DNA of 64,000 bases from Betaproteobacteria bacterium SG8_41 (GCA_001303585.1 LJTT01000025.1:1-64000); one strand, 5' to 3'. Counted from the stretch's first letter, positions 8,431-16,696 are shown. Program-made: numbers and translations. Notes: a model not told the origin generated them from the letters alone.

Positions 8431-9048
8431 TCAGAAGGACGATCCGGGTTGCTCCAGAAATGCGAGCTCCTCCGTTGTGGAGGACCGGCCGAGCGCGGCA
8501 TTGCGGTGCGGAAAACGCCCGAAGCGCTCGATGACGTCGCGGTGCCGCTGCGCGTAGTCGAGAAAGCTCTCGTAGTCCTTGCGCCACGCTTCCGCTACCG
8601 CCGTGACGAGCTGCTCGTAACACCGGACGGACTTTGCCTGTAGCGCGCGGTCCTCCGCATGCTCGAGCGGCAAATAGAAGAATGCCCGCTGCACGGGCGC
8701 GAGCTGCAGGTCGATGCCGCCGTGGACGCCGGCCAGCGCAAGCTGCTGCGCGGCAGGATCCTGGGCGAAGGCCCTCGCTGTCCCGCGATGAATATGGCGC
8801 GAAAACTGGTCGAGCAGAACGATCAGGGCGAGCCGCCCAAGGGCGGTCGCGCTCCAGGCTGAACGGATCTCGCTGCCACACGCCCGTTTATGCAGCGCTC
8901 CGAACCGCTCGGAAATGCCGGCGTCGTACTGGGCGCCGTCTTTGAACCACATCTTGCGCCTGCTTGCATCGATGGCGCCGTCCGGGCCGCAGGTCCCGAA
9001 CCAGAACCCGAGGACGCTCTCGATTTCGTCAGCGGCGGGCATCGGCAT
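8431..9048 (-). CDS. DUF924 family protein
   Basis: A 205-residue soluble, mainly helical protein. The family landmarks are clear: VLGFWFG near the N-terminus, RKMWFKDGAQYDAGISERF, ALIVLLDQFSRHIHRGTARA near the centre, and FFYLPLEHAED. DUF924 proteins have a TPR-like fold and no proven function. It is convergent with the cyclodeaminase-like gene and lies downstream of a broken methyltransferase gene. Confidence 0.88.
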   Translation of the reverse strand: MPMPAADEIESVLGFWFGTCGPDGAIDASRRKMWFKDGAQYDAGISERFGALHKRACGSEIRSAWSATALGRLALIVLLDQFSRHIHRGTARAFAQDPAAQQLALAGVHGGIDLQLAPVQRAFFYLPLEHAEDRALQAKSVRCYEQLVTAVAEAWRKDYESFLDYAQRHRDVIERFGRFPHRNAALGRSSTTEELAFLEQPGSSF

Positions 9049-9081
9049 GCGCCAAGAGCAGCGGGGCTGTTGCCGGAATGC

Positions 9082-9484
9082 TCAACCCGGCGCTTCCAAA
9101 GTCGGGAGCCAGCGGCCAACGCGCGAGCGGTAGTTCTCGTGCTCGGTCCGGAAAATCCGACTCAGGCGGTGCTCCTCGTGCAAAACGACAAACACATGCA
9201 GGACCGCTGCCGCCGCGAGCGCGTACAGCAGGAGCGAGGGCGCCTGGAACAGCGCAGCCCAACCCGGGATAACGGTGAGCACGCCCACATACATGGGATT
9301 TCCAGTGTAGCGATACAGCCCGCGGATAGTGGGTCGCTGCCCCGATGAGTAAGAGAGTCAACGAGGTAATGATATAGCCGGGAGACCCGCCCGGCCTGTT
9401 GCCAGACAAAAGCCACGGGAGATAACCGGCGACTGTCGCGGGAACGACGAGTGTGAAGACGAGAATTTTGAGAAGCGGGATCAC
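9082..9484 (-). pseudogene. Isoprenylcysteine carboxyl methyltransferase-like gene with internal deletion and frameshift
   Basis: Two parts of one membrane methyltransferase lie in different frames. The N-terminal part, from a GTG at 9484 (IPLLKILVFTLVVPATVAGYL, running into SLTLLLIGAA), contains the first helices. The C-terminal part in the other frame reads TIRGLYRYTGNPMYVGV, then LHEEHRLSRIF and YRSRVGRWLP, the hallmark motifs of the family. In its own frame the C-terminal part is blocked upstream by a TGA at 9358-9360. Compared with the family, roughly 25-35 residues between the two parts are missing. Not functional as read. Confidence 0.7.
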
Positions 9485-9591
9485 GAAACGGCTGCTGGTG
9501 CACAGGCTATTTCTGTGGCGCTCAGTGCGTGGTCGGGGAGGGCGGCAGAACGGCGCGGGCACAATTGCGGCCGTATCCGACCGAGTGCCGG

Positions 9592-10836
9592 TCAGGACGG
9601 GCGCGCAATTCTGGTTTTTTTTGCGGGCCATTCTTTCCAGCGGCGGTGCACCCACCACCACTGCTCGGGATGGCGCAGGATGATCCGTTCGAGACTGGCG
9701 TTGAAGAGGCGCGTGTTCGCCCGGATTTCCTCTCCCACGTCCTCGCGTTGGACGAGCTCGAGCGGATCTTCGAAGCGAAGCACGTGCCGTCCGTCCGGAC
9801 CGCGCCAGCTTGACGCGGGCAGGACGGGGGCGCCGCTTGCCTGCGCGATGAGCGCAACACTCCGGAAAGTACCCGCCGCATGGCCGAAGAATTCCACGCG
9901 CACGCCGTCCCTGGGTCCGGCATGCTGGTCAAATGGAAAAACGACGATGTCGCCGGCATTCAGCCGCTCGAGGATGGCCTCGAGCGAGCCGCTTTTCGGC
10001 AGCACCCCGAACCCGGCCTGCCGGAAGCGTCGGATGATCACCGCATCGAGCCAGCGCGGCTTGAACGGCCGTCGCACGAAATAGAACTTCCCCTGCGCCT
10101 GGGGAAAGCTGGCAATCCCGGCGGCGGTTGAGACTTCCCAGTTCCCGAAATGACCTGTCACCACGATCACGCCTTTTCCGCGCGCGTGCGCCGCGATGAT
10201 GGTCTCCGGATTCTCGACCCATGCCCGCGCCGCCCGCTGCGCGGGGGTCAACCAGGGAAACACAACGAATTCCCATATGAGGCGCCAGAGATGCGCGTAG
10301 TGCGCCTGGGCGATTCTCCTGATCTCCTCCTCGGGAACGGTTGCGCCAAAGACGCGGCGCAGGTTGTCGAGCACCACACGTCGGCGCACCGGAAAGAGCT
10401 GAAAGATGATCTTGCCCGACAGGGGCACGGGGATCTGCTCGGGCTCGGCGAGCGCGACGGCTGAAGCGCTGCCGCGATCGTGAGTCAAGGAGAGTCCGAT
10501 CGACTTGATTCGATGCCTGCCGAGCACCGCATTGGCCGCCGGGCTGCAGGTGACGTGTGGCGCCCCATAGGCGTCCCGGATGACCGCGAAATCGGCCGCG
10601 GTGACGAGGTTCAATGCGGTTTCGCGGGGAAACAACTTGAGGCAGGCCTCTTTTGCCGCAAACCGCGCGGCGAGGCTTGCGGCGCGGCCGGGGCCGTCGC
10701 CGCTCTCGCGCAGCTCATCAGGCGAATAGAGCTTGAGCAGGTCCTCCGGCGGCGACTCGCGCACCAGCCGCTCGATGCGGGCAATCTCGACGGTGTCGAT
10801 GCCGCAGCGCGCGGACGTTGCAGGCGCTTCCGGCAT
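9592..10836 (-). CDS. Fusion: holo-ACP synthase (AcpS-type PPTase) + LpxL/HtrB-type lipid acyltransferase
   Basis: A 414-residue two-domain protein. Residues about 10-125 are an AcpS-type 4'-phosphopantetheinyl transferase: CGIDTVEIARIERLV, the Mg/CoA motif ARFAAKEACLKLF, and SIGLSLTHDRG. Residues about 135-414 are a lysophospholipid acyltransferase of the lauroyl/myristoyl transferase class: HFGNWE gives the HX4(D/E) active site, followed by FPFDQHAG. The likely job is to activate the operon's own ACP and to move its acyl product onto a lipid or sugar acceptor at the inner membrane. The start at 10836 lies five bases after the preceding gene; longer frames upstream overlap that gene. Last gene of a seven-gene operon. 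Confidence 0.88.
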   Translation of the reverse strand: MPEAPATSARCGIDTVEIARIERLVRESPPEDLLKLYSPDELRESGDGPGRAASLAARFAAKEACLKLFPRETALNLVTAADFAVIRDAYGAPHVTCSPAANAVLGRHRIKSIGLSLTHDRGSASAVALAEPEQIPVPLSGKIIFQLFPVRRRVVLDNLRRVFGATVPEEEIRRIAQAHYAHLWRLIWEFVVFPWLTPAQRAARAWVENPETIIAAHARGKGVIVVTGHFGNWEVSTAAGIASFPQAQGKFYFVRRPFKPRWLDAVIIRRFRQAGFGVLPKSGSLEAILERLNAGDIVVFPFDQHAGPRDGVRVEFFGHAAGTFRSVALIAQASGAPVLPASSWRGPDGRHVLRFEDPLELVQREDVGEEIRANTRLFNASLERIILRHPEQWWWVHRRWKEWPAKKTRIARPS

Positions 10837-10841
10837 TGGCG

Positions 10842-12128
10842 CTATTGGGCGGGCGCGGCACGCAACAGCAGCGCCGCGTTGGTTCCCCCGAACCCGCGGG
10901 ACAAGACGAGCGCGATGTCGCTTCGCGGCGTCTGTGCGCGCGCGGATACCGGTATGCGCGCAATCGCGGGATCCGGTTCGCGCAGCGTTCCGAGACCCGG
11001 TACCGTACGGGCGCGGAGGGCTTCGAGCGCCAGCACGCTGTCGAGCATGCCCGAGGCGGCAAGCAGGTGGCCGAATGCCCATTTGAATCCCGTTACCGGA
11101 GGCGGGTCGTCGCCGAACACCTGGCGGATTGCCGCGGCTTCGGTTGCGTCCGAGTTAGGGGTGCCGTTTGCATGGGCGACGATCATGCCGACATCCGCTG
11201 CGCGCAGCCCCGCGTCGTCGAGCGCTGCTGTCATGGCCGCGGTCGGCCCTTCGCCGTCGTCGCGGATCGGCAGCAGGCCCTCGCACTCCGTCGCGGAGCC
11301 GCCTCCAAGAAATTCTCCGAGGACGGAAGCACCACGCGCGGCTGCAGACTCTTCGGTCTCGAGCACCAGCCCGCCGGCACCCTCTCCCAGGATGCTGCCG
11401 TCCCGTCCGGCATCGAAGGATCGCAGCGTGTCCGCCGCGACCAGCCCCACGGAGTCGTAATAAAGCACTGTCTGTGGCTCGATTGGCGCATCATGCGCCA
11501 CCACGACCGCCCGATCCGCTTCCGCCGCGCGCAAGCCAGCCGCTGCCTCCATCACGGCGAGCATGCCGCTGATGCTGTGGTTTGTGATGCAGGCGTTCGT
11601 TCCCTTGAGGTTGTACTTGATGCCGATATGGCAGAGCACGTTGTTGGGCAGTGCCCGCAGCAGCCACATCGGATTGACGATGTCGGGGAGCTGGCGGCCG
11701 AATTCCACCAGGCTGCCCGCCGCGCTCGTCATCAGGGGAAAATAGTCGTACTGGCTCTCGTGGGTGCCGCAACCGGAACCAACGTAGACACCGGTCCGGT
11801 CGCTGTAAGTCGCCGCGGTGGCTTCCTCGAGCCCGTCGCGCCAGGCGGCAATGCCTGCCGCGTCGATTGCGCGGCCTGCCGCATAGATCCCGAGCACATC
11901 GGAACGCCGGATGAACTTGAGGATCTTGCGATCACCCAGCAGCTTGGCAGGCTGGAGGCCCCGGATCTCACCCGCGTTCTTCCGGGGCCAGTCCGTGGTG
12001 TCCCACAATTCGATCGGTCCGATCGCGGATCGGCCCGATTGCAGCGTCTCCCAGACCTCCGCGGGGCTTTTGCCCGCAGCGCAGATCGCGCCGCTGCCCG
12101 TAATGACGATTTTCGGGGAGCCTGCCAT
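10842..12128 (-). CDS. Ketosynthase-like chain-length factor (active-site Cys replaced by Ser)
   Basis: A 428-residue protein with the full FabF/KAS II fold. The nucleophile region reads GTNACITNHSISG; the position normally held by catalytic Cys is Ser185. Both histidine motifs are still recognisable (VAHANGTP and FGHLLAASG), though altered. This pattern fits a KS-beta/chain-length-factor partner rather than a condensing enzyme. Its ATG overlaps the stop of the active ketosynthase gene upstream (TAATG), as expected for subunits of a heterodimer made in equal amounts. It may set chain length for the operon's product. Whether Ser185 still allows decarboxylation is unknown. Confidence 0.88.
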   Translation of the reverse strand: MAGSPKIVITGSGAICAAGKSPAEVWETLQSGRSAIGPIELWDTTDWPRKNAGEIRGLQPAKLLGDRKILKFIRRSDVLGIYAAGRAIDAAGIAAWRDGLEEATAATYSDRTGVYVGSGCGTHESQYDYFPLMTSAAGSLVEFGRQLPDIVNPMWLLRALPNNVLCHIGIKYNLKGTNACITNHSISGMLAVMEAAAGLRAAEADRAVVVAHDAPIEPQTVLYYDSVGLVAADTLRSFDAGRDGSILGEGAGGLVLETEESAAARGASVLGEFLGGGSATECEGLLPIRDDGEGPTAAMTAALDDAGLRAADVGMIVAHANGTPNSDATEAAAIRQVFGDDPPPVTGFKWAFGHLLAASGMLDSVLALEALRARTVPGLGTLREPDPAIARIPVSARAQTPRSDIALVLSRGFGGTNAALLLRAAPAQ

Positions 12129-13426
12129 TACCCGGGCTCCGCAGAATTGCGCAACACCAGGCAGCTGTTCGAGCCTCCGAAGCCGAGCGAGTTCGACATT
12201 GCAACCCGGACATGACGTTTGCGCGGAGCGTCGCGCACGATGTCGAGATGCTCGCATTCTGCGTCGAGCTCGCGCAGATTGGCGTTTATCGGGAGCATCC
12301 CGTGATGGATCGTCAATGCGCACACCGCGGCTTCGACCGCACCCGCGGCTGCGATGAGGTGGCCCATCACGCTCTTGGTCGAGCTAACGGCCACTTTGCC
12401 AACGCCCGCGCCGAACACCACCTTGGCCGCCGCGCTCTCGCTGCGGTCGTTCATCGGCGTCGAAGTGCCGTGTGCATTGAGATAGTCCACGTCGGCGGGG
12501 GCTGCCCCGGCATCGTCGAGCGCCTGACGCATGGCCTGGATCGGACCATCGCCGGAGGGATGCGAATCGGTGATGCGATAGCTCGAAAGCGAGTTGCCGT
12601 CCCCGGCGAGCTCCGCGTAGATGCGGGCGCCTCGCTGGCGCGCGGCCTCCCATTCCTCCAGCACGAGGAATCCGGCCCCTTCGCCCAGCACAAATCCGTT
12701 GCGGGTGGTGTCGAAGGGTCGGCTCGCGCGCTGCGGCGTGTCGTTGTCAGGGGAGACCGCGCCAAGCAGACAGAATCCGGCGAGACCGACCGGCGAGACC
12801 ATCGAGTCGAAACCGCCCGCCAGAACTCGATCGACCGTTCCCCGGCGGATCAGCTTCATCGCCGTCCCGACCGCCTGTCCGCCCGATGCGCAGGCGGTAT
12901 GAACGGAGGTTGCATAACCGCGGATGCCGAAGCGCCGGACAAGCGCCGATACCCCCGCCGTGGACTGGCTGCGGCAGAATACCATCGGGTCGTGCGCCGC
13001 CTCGTCAGTCAGCAGACGGCCGACATCAATCTCGCCGCCCGCTGCGGAATGTGCGTGCACCGCGGCGAGTGTGTCGTAATCGACGCCCATCATGCCGGTG
13101 CCCACGCAAGCGCCCCAGCGTGCGGCGGTCTGCGGTGTGGGTCGGATGCCCGCGTCCCGAATGGCTTCCTCGGCGGCGGCGAGCGCAAAACTGTGCGAAC
13201 GGTTCGCGAATTTCAGGAGTTTTCGATCGTCGATCACGGCGCGCGGATCGAAGCCCTTTACCTCTGCCGCTATGCGTGTCGAGAACCCGCTCGCATCGAA
13301 CAACGTCACCGGCGCGACGCCGCTGCGCCCGGCAAGCAATGCCTCCCAGGTGGTCGCAACATCGTTCCCGACCGGCGTGACGAGCCCGATGCCGGTGATC
13401 GCAACCCTGCGTGGTTTGGCGCTCAT
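12128..13426 (-). CDS. Beta-ketoacyl-ACP synthase, FabF-like, active
   Basis: A 432-residue KAS II-type condensing enzyme with all three catalytic residues visible: Cys179 in SVHTACASGG, His319 in NAHGTSTP, and His356 in KSVMGHLIAAAG. It extends the ACP-bound acyl chain with malonyl units. It overlaps the dehydratase gene upstream by ATGA and the Cys-less partner downstream by TAATG, so dehydratase, synthase and partner are translationally coupled. It is most likely the catalytic half of a heterodimer with the downstream protein. Confidence 0.92.
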   Translation of the reverse strand: MSAKPRRVAITGIGLVTPVGNDVATTWEALLAGRSGVAPVTLFDASGFSTRIAAEVKGFDPRAVIDDRKLLKFANRSHSFALAAAEEAIRDAGIRPTPQTAARWGACVGTGMMGVDYDTLAAVHAHSAAGGEIDVGRLLTDEAAHDPMVFCRSQSTAGVSALVRRFGIRGYATSVHTACASGGQAVGTAMKLIRRGTVDRVLAGGFDSMVSPVGLAGFCLLGAVSPDNDTPQRASRPFDTTRNGFVLGEGAGFLVLEEWEAARQRGARIYAELAGDGNSLSSYRITDSHPSGDGPIQAMRQALDDAGAAPADVDYLNAHGTSTPMNDRSESAAAKVVFGAGVGKVAVSSTKSVMGHLIAAAGAVEAAVCALTIHHGMLPINANLRELDAECEHLDIVRDAPRKRHVRVAMSNSLGFGGSNSCLVLRNSAEPG

Positions 13427-14265
13427 GCGTTCTTTCGGGCGACGATTTCCAACCGCGCCGTCGCAACGGGTTTGCCGTTCGCGCGCGCCGAGAGCTTCGC
13501 CGAGTACGCGTTGTCCCTCGCCGGCACTTTCTCCGCGCTGAGCTCAAGTACCTGGCCGGGGGAGATGAATGACCGAATCTTCACATCCAGGATTCGCGAG
13601 GCGGTCAGCTGACTCCCCTCCGCAGCTGCGGTGGTTTCACGCGCGAGGTCGAGCGCGAGGCGGATCTGGCAGTCGAGGAGCAGCGTCGCAGGAAACACTG
13701 GGCGCCGCGGGAAGTGATCCTGGAAGAAGGCGGCCGCCGTCGGAACACAAAGCCTCGCTTTCATCCGTTCTCCGGGTACCGACTCGGTGCGCTCCAGCTC
13801 AAACCTCGGCAAGCCCGCGAACCGGTCGTTGGGGGCGCCCGATCCGCAGAGCACCTCGTAATCGCGGCGCAGCGCGTCCGGCTCGTCGAATTCTTCCGCG
13901 GGCAGCATCGGGCCAAGGCACTGTTCGAGCGCGATCACCGGGTTCCCGCCCACCGTTGCGCTTCCGGAATATGCCACGTCATCGTCGGTACAGTTTTCGA
14001 TATCGGTCTTGAGTTCCAGCAGGTCGCCGGGTTTGACCGGGCGCAGAAACCGCGTCTCTTGCGCGAGCCCCGCGACGGGACGCAGCCGAAAGCCGAGATG
14101 CGCCATGCTGGCCCATGCCGCAAGCTGACCGACTGCCTCGGCCACTAGTGCTGACGGAAACTCCAATACCCGTGATGGAACGTGAAACGTTCCGCGCGCG
14201 CGCGTGCCCGGCGCGACCTCAGTGATGCGGTCGACGAAGGAGAACGCGCTGAAGCGCTCGCCCAT
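13423..14265 (-). CDS. Double-hotdog 3-hydroxyacyl-ACP dehydratase (FabA/FabZ-like)
   Basis: A 280-residue protein with two hotdog units. The C-terminal unit holds the catalytic pattern of FabA/FabZ: His184 in DHFPRRPVFPA and Asp198 in TLLLDCQ (Asp as in FabA). The N-terminal unit (FPSALVAEAVGQLAAW, about 37-52) has the central helix but no matching His, so it may be structural or bind substrate. The role is removal of water from the beta-hydroxyacyl-ACP made by FabG. The ATG at 14265 was chosen because the upstream frame is non-coding in appearance; 31 bases separate it from the ACP stop. Confidence 0.85.
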   Translation of the reverse strand: MGERFSAFSFVDRITEVAPGTRARGTFHVPSRVLEFPSALVAEAVGQLAAWASMAHLGFRLRPVAGLAQETRFLRPVKPGDLLELKTDIENCTDDDVAYSGSATVGGNPVIALEQCLGPMLPAEEFDEPDALRRDYEVLCGSGAPNDRFAGLPRFELERTESVPGERMKARLCVPTAAAFFQDHFPRRPVFPATLLLDCQIRLALDLARETTAAAEGSQLTASRILDVKIRSFISPGQVLELSAEKVPARDNAYSAKLSARANGKPVATARLEIVARKNA

Positions 14266-14296
14266 CAGTCTCGCAGGACTTCGCGTGCGCGCCGGG

Positions 14297-14716
14297 TCAG
14301 GCCGCGGCCTTTTGGGAACGGACCACCAGCTTGCAGAATGTCTCGGCGGTGAAAAGGCGCGGCACATCGACCACCTTGAGCGGTGACTTGATCCGTTCGG
14401 CGGGCACTTCGGACAGAAACGTGCGCAGGCGCGCCATGCCGGCGTCGCTGACAATGCCCTTCTGCTCAAAATCCGCTTCGGGCAGGTCTCCGCGCGCGTC
14501 CTCCACGATCTTGCCGCGCGGGATCTTCACCTTGAACGCGCGTTCCAGGCGGAACACGAGATCGAGAAAATCGATCGACTCCGCGTCGAGGCCCTCGATC
14601 AGGGACACATCGAGTTTCACGTCCTCGACATCGCAGCCCAGCGCATCGGCAATCGTCGCCGCAACGGTGGGATAGACAGCCATTATTTCTTCCTTGGTAA
14701 TTTCCGCTTGTGTCAT
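14297..14716 (-). CDS. Acyl carrier protein, C-terminally extended
   Basis: A 139-residue acidic ACP. The phosphopantetheine site is Ser47 in LDAESIDFLDLVF, within a normal four-helix ACP core (about 8-85). Compared with the usual 75-90 residues it has a tail of roughly 50 residues (AERIKSPLKVVDVPRLFTAE...), which may be a docking element. It would be primed by the PPTase domain encoded at the end of the operon. Its ATG is five bases after the FabG stop. Confidence 0.88.
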   Translation of the reverse strand: MTQAEITKEEIMAVYPTVAATIADALGCDVEDVKLDVSLIEGLDAESIDFLDLVFRLERAFKVKIPRGKIVEDARGDLPEADFEQKGIVSDAGMARLRTFLSEVPAERIKSPLKVVDVPRLFTAETFCKLVVRSQKAAA

Positions 14717-14721
14717 TGATA

Positions 14722-15474
14722 TCACTCCATCTTGAATCCGCCGTCCACGTGCAGCACCTGCCCGGTGATGTAATCGGCAAAGCCGGATGCGAGGAACCAC
14801 ACCGCGTGGGCAATCTCTTCCGGCTTGCCGAACCGCCGAAGCAGGATGCGCGACTTCACCTCGTCGCCCGCTAGATCGCGGACCGCCTGCGACATATCGG
14901 TCTCGATGACACCTGGCGCGACGGCATTCACCGTTATCCGGCGCGAGGCGAGCTCCACGGCGAGCGCGCGCGTGAGCGCGTTGACCGCTCCCTTGCTCGC
15001 TGCATAATTCGTCTGGCCGCGGCCGCCTTTTTCCCCGGAAACGGAGCTCACGTTGATGATTTTGCCGGCGCGCCGGGAAATCATGTGCGGCACGACCGCG
15101 CGCGTCACGTTGAAAACGCCGCCCACGTTGGTGTCCAGCACCGCTTGGACGTCATCGGGCTGGAGCAATGCGAGGAGATTATCACGGATCACGCCTGCAT
15201 TGTTCACGAGGACGTCGATCCTCTCGCAGCGATCCGCCACCCGCTCCACTGCGGCCGCGCAAGCCGTCGCGTCGGTTACGTCGACCTGGTCGGCTGTTAC
15301 GCGCAGACCGGCTGCTTGCGCAGCGGCGGTCACCTCGGCAGCTGCTTCCGCGTTGCCCTTGTAGAAAAACGTCACGTCTGCGCCGTCGGCGGCGAGACGC
15401 TCGACGATTGCGCGGCCGATACCGCGGCTGCCGCCCGTCACGATCACCATCTTGCCGGAAAGCCCCGAATTCAC
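14722..15474 (-). CDS. 3-oxoacyl-ACP reductase, FabG-like SDR
   Basis: A 250-residue classical SDR. The NADP site is TGGSRGIG (13-20), followed by NNAGVIRDN and the catalytic triad Ser143/144, Tyr157 and Lys161 (NYAASK). The ending HVDGGFKM is typical of FabG. It reduces the beta-ketoacyl-ACP made by the ketosynthase. Seven bases separate it from the enoyl reductase gene upstream and five from the ACP downstream, indicating one transcript. Confidence 0.92.
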   Translation of the reverse strand: MNSGLSGKMVIVTGGSRGIGRAIVERLAADGADVTFFYKGNAEAAAEVTAAAQAAGLRVTADQVDVTDATACAAAVERVADRCERIDVLVNNAGVIRDNLLALLQPDDVQAVLDTNVGGVFNVTRAVVPHMISRRAGKIINVSSVSGEKGGRGQTNYAASKGAVNALTRALAVELASRRITVNAVAPGVIETDMSQAVRDLAGDEVKSRILLRRFGKPEEIAHAVWFLASGFADYITGQVLHVDGGFKME

Positions 15475-15481
15475 GCGTCCC

Positions 15482-16237
15482 TCACCCCGAGATCGCGAAC
15501 CCGCCGTCCACGACGAGGGTGTGCCCGTTGATCATGTTCGCTTCGGGCAGGCAGAGGAGATAGACCGCCCCCGCGACGTCCTCAGGCGTCAGCTTGGGAC
15601 CGGCCGGCGAGCGCTCCGCGAACGATTGGAGCAGCTGCTCCCGATTCGGAAAATAGCTGAGCGCATCGGTCTCGACCACTCCTGCGCTCACGGTGTTGAC
15701 CCGGATGCCGCGCGGCCCGAGCTCCTGCGCCAGGGTGCGAACCAGCGCCTCGAGAGCGGCCTTGGAAGCCCCGATAAACCCGTAGGCGGGCATCGCCCGC
15801 ACGGAGCCCAGGCTCGACATCGCGATGATCCGGCCGCCCGCCGGCATCATCGGCACGGCTTGCTGAGCGAGAAGGGCGAGCGCGAGCGCATTGGTTTCCA
15901 TGCACCAGCGCCAGTGCTTGAGCGACATCTCCATCGCCGATTTCAGCACGCCGCTCGCTGCGTTGCTCACGAGGATGTCTACGCGATCGAACTGGCCGCG
16001 CAGTTCCTCGAACAGCTCGTCCACGCTCTCGGGCATGCCTACGCTTGCCTTGATCGCGCAGGCCCGCCGGCCCATCGTGCGGATCTCTTCGCAGAGCGAT
16101 TCCGCCTCGTCATGGCTGTTGTAGTAGTTGACCGCCACGTCGCAACCGGCCACAGCCAGTTTGCGCGCGATCGCGCGGCCGATGCCGCGTGCTGCGCCCG
16201 TGACGAGCGCGACTTTTCCTTCCAAAGCGCCTGCCAT
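15482..16237 (-). CDS. Enoyl-ACP reductase, FabL-like SDR
   Basis: A 251-residue SDR that resembles FabL, the enoyl-ACP reductase III of Bacillus. The active-site spacing is Tyr152-x6-Lys159 (YGFIGASK), as in FabL/FabI, rather than the Tyr-x3-Lys of FabG. The C-terminal landmarks TDALSYFPNREQLLQSFAER and PAGPKL also match FabL. It would reduce the double bond, making a saturated product; this separates the operon from aryl-polyene clusters, which keep their double bonds. First gene of the operon, with AAGGAC before the ATG. Confidence 0.82.
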   Translation of the reverse strand: MAGALEGKVALVTGAARGIGRAIARKLAVAGCDVAVNYYNSHDEAESLCEEIRTMGRRACAIKASVGMPESVDELFEELRGQFDRVDILVSNAASGVLKSAMEMSLKHWRWCMETNALALALLAQQAVPMMPAGGRIIAMSSLGSVRAMPAYGFIGASKAALEALVRTLAQELGPRGIRVNTVSAGVVETDALSYFPNREQLLQSFAERSPAGPKLTPEDVAGAVYLLCLPEANMINGHTLVVDGGFAISG

Positions 16238-16299
16238 TGTCCTTGTCTCGGCGACCGATCATTTATCCCGGCGGTCGCGGGTCCGGTGTGCTCCCAACG

Positions 16300-16480
16300 T
16301 GAAGCCGGCCGCTAAGCCGGGTTCGGTATCGTTTCGGTTGGGGCTGGCCAGCCAGCCCCGTCCCGGGGACCGCGCTGTGACCGACCGACCGGGCAAGGCG
16401 CGATTTTACCCTTACTGCCCCGGACTGAGGCAGTCTGCGTCGCGCTGAGCCCCGCGCGGTGGGGCCGGCGCCAAGCGTGA
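16300..16480 (-). ncRNA. Highly structured RNA candidate with RNase P-like conserved boxes
   Basis: Between the ABC ATPase gene and the fatty-acid operon is a very GC-rich, structured stretch. On the minus strand it contains AGTCCGGG (16418-16425), resembling conserved region I of bacterial RNase P RNA, and GAACCCGGCTTA (16313-16324), resembling region V. GCCGGCC and GGCCGGC near the two ends could pair. An 8-bp hairpin with a 4-base loop lies at 16340-16359. The element is about half the length of a normal rnpB and lacks the specificity-domain sequences. It could be a shrunken or deleted rnpB, or an unrelated leader RNA. The rest of 16238-16696 shows no gene. Confidence 0.35.
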
Positions 16481-16696
16481 CGATGCGGTGCCTCTACCAA
16501 ACCGCAAACAGCAAACAGGAGCCCAAACAGAGACGGGAGACCGATTCCGCGAATCGGCGCGCCACGTCGATCGATTGATCTGACCGCTGATGGTGGGTCT
16601 TGATGCGCGCTGGGCCGGGATGGGATGGACAAGAGCCGAGGTGACCGTCCCGCCATCTTGCCCCCTTGCTTCAGCCGAAGCCGTAAAACGACGCGT

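Noticed and set aside
12212-13612. Long plus-strand open frames (over 400 codons) opposite the ketosynthase genes
   Set aside because: They are antisense to clearly conserved FabF-like genes, contain no recognisable motif and reflect GC-rich codon bias.
9592-16237. Standard aryl-polyene cluster
   Set aside because: A FabL-like enoyl reductase is present and no aryl starter ligase, ammonia-lyase, glycosyltransferase, LolA-like or MMPL exporter gene is found in the operon.
16300-16690. A normal full-length rnpB gene on the minus strand
   Set aside because: Only short region I- and V-like boxes occur; the specificity-domain sequences and the canonical GAGGAAAGTCC box are absent within the expected 350-400 bases.
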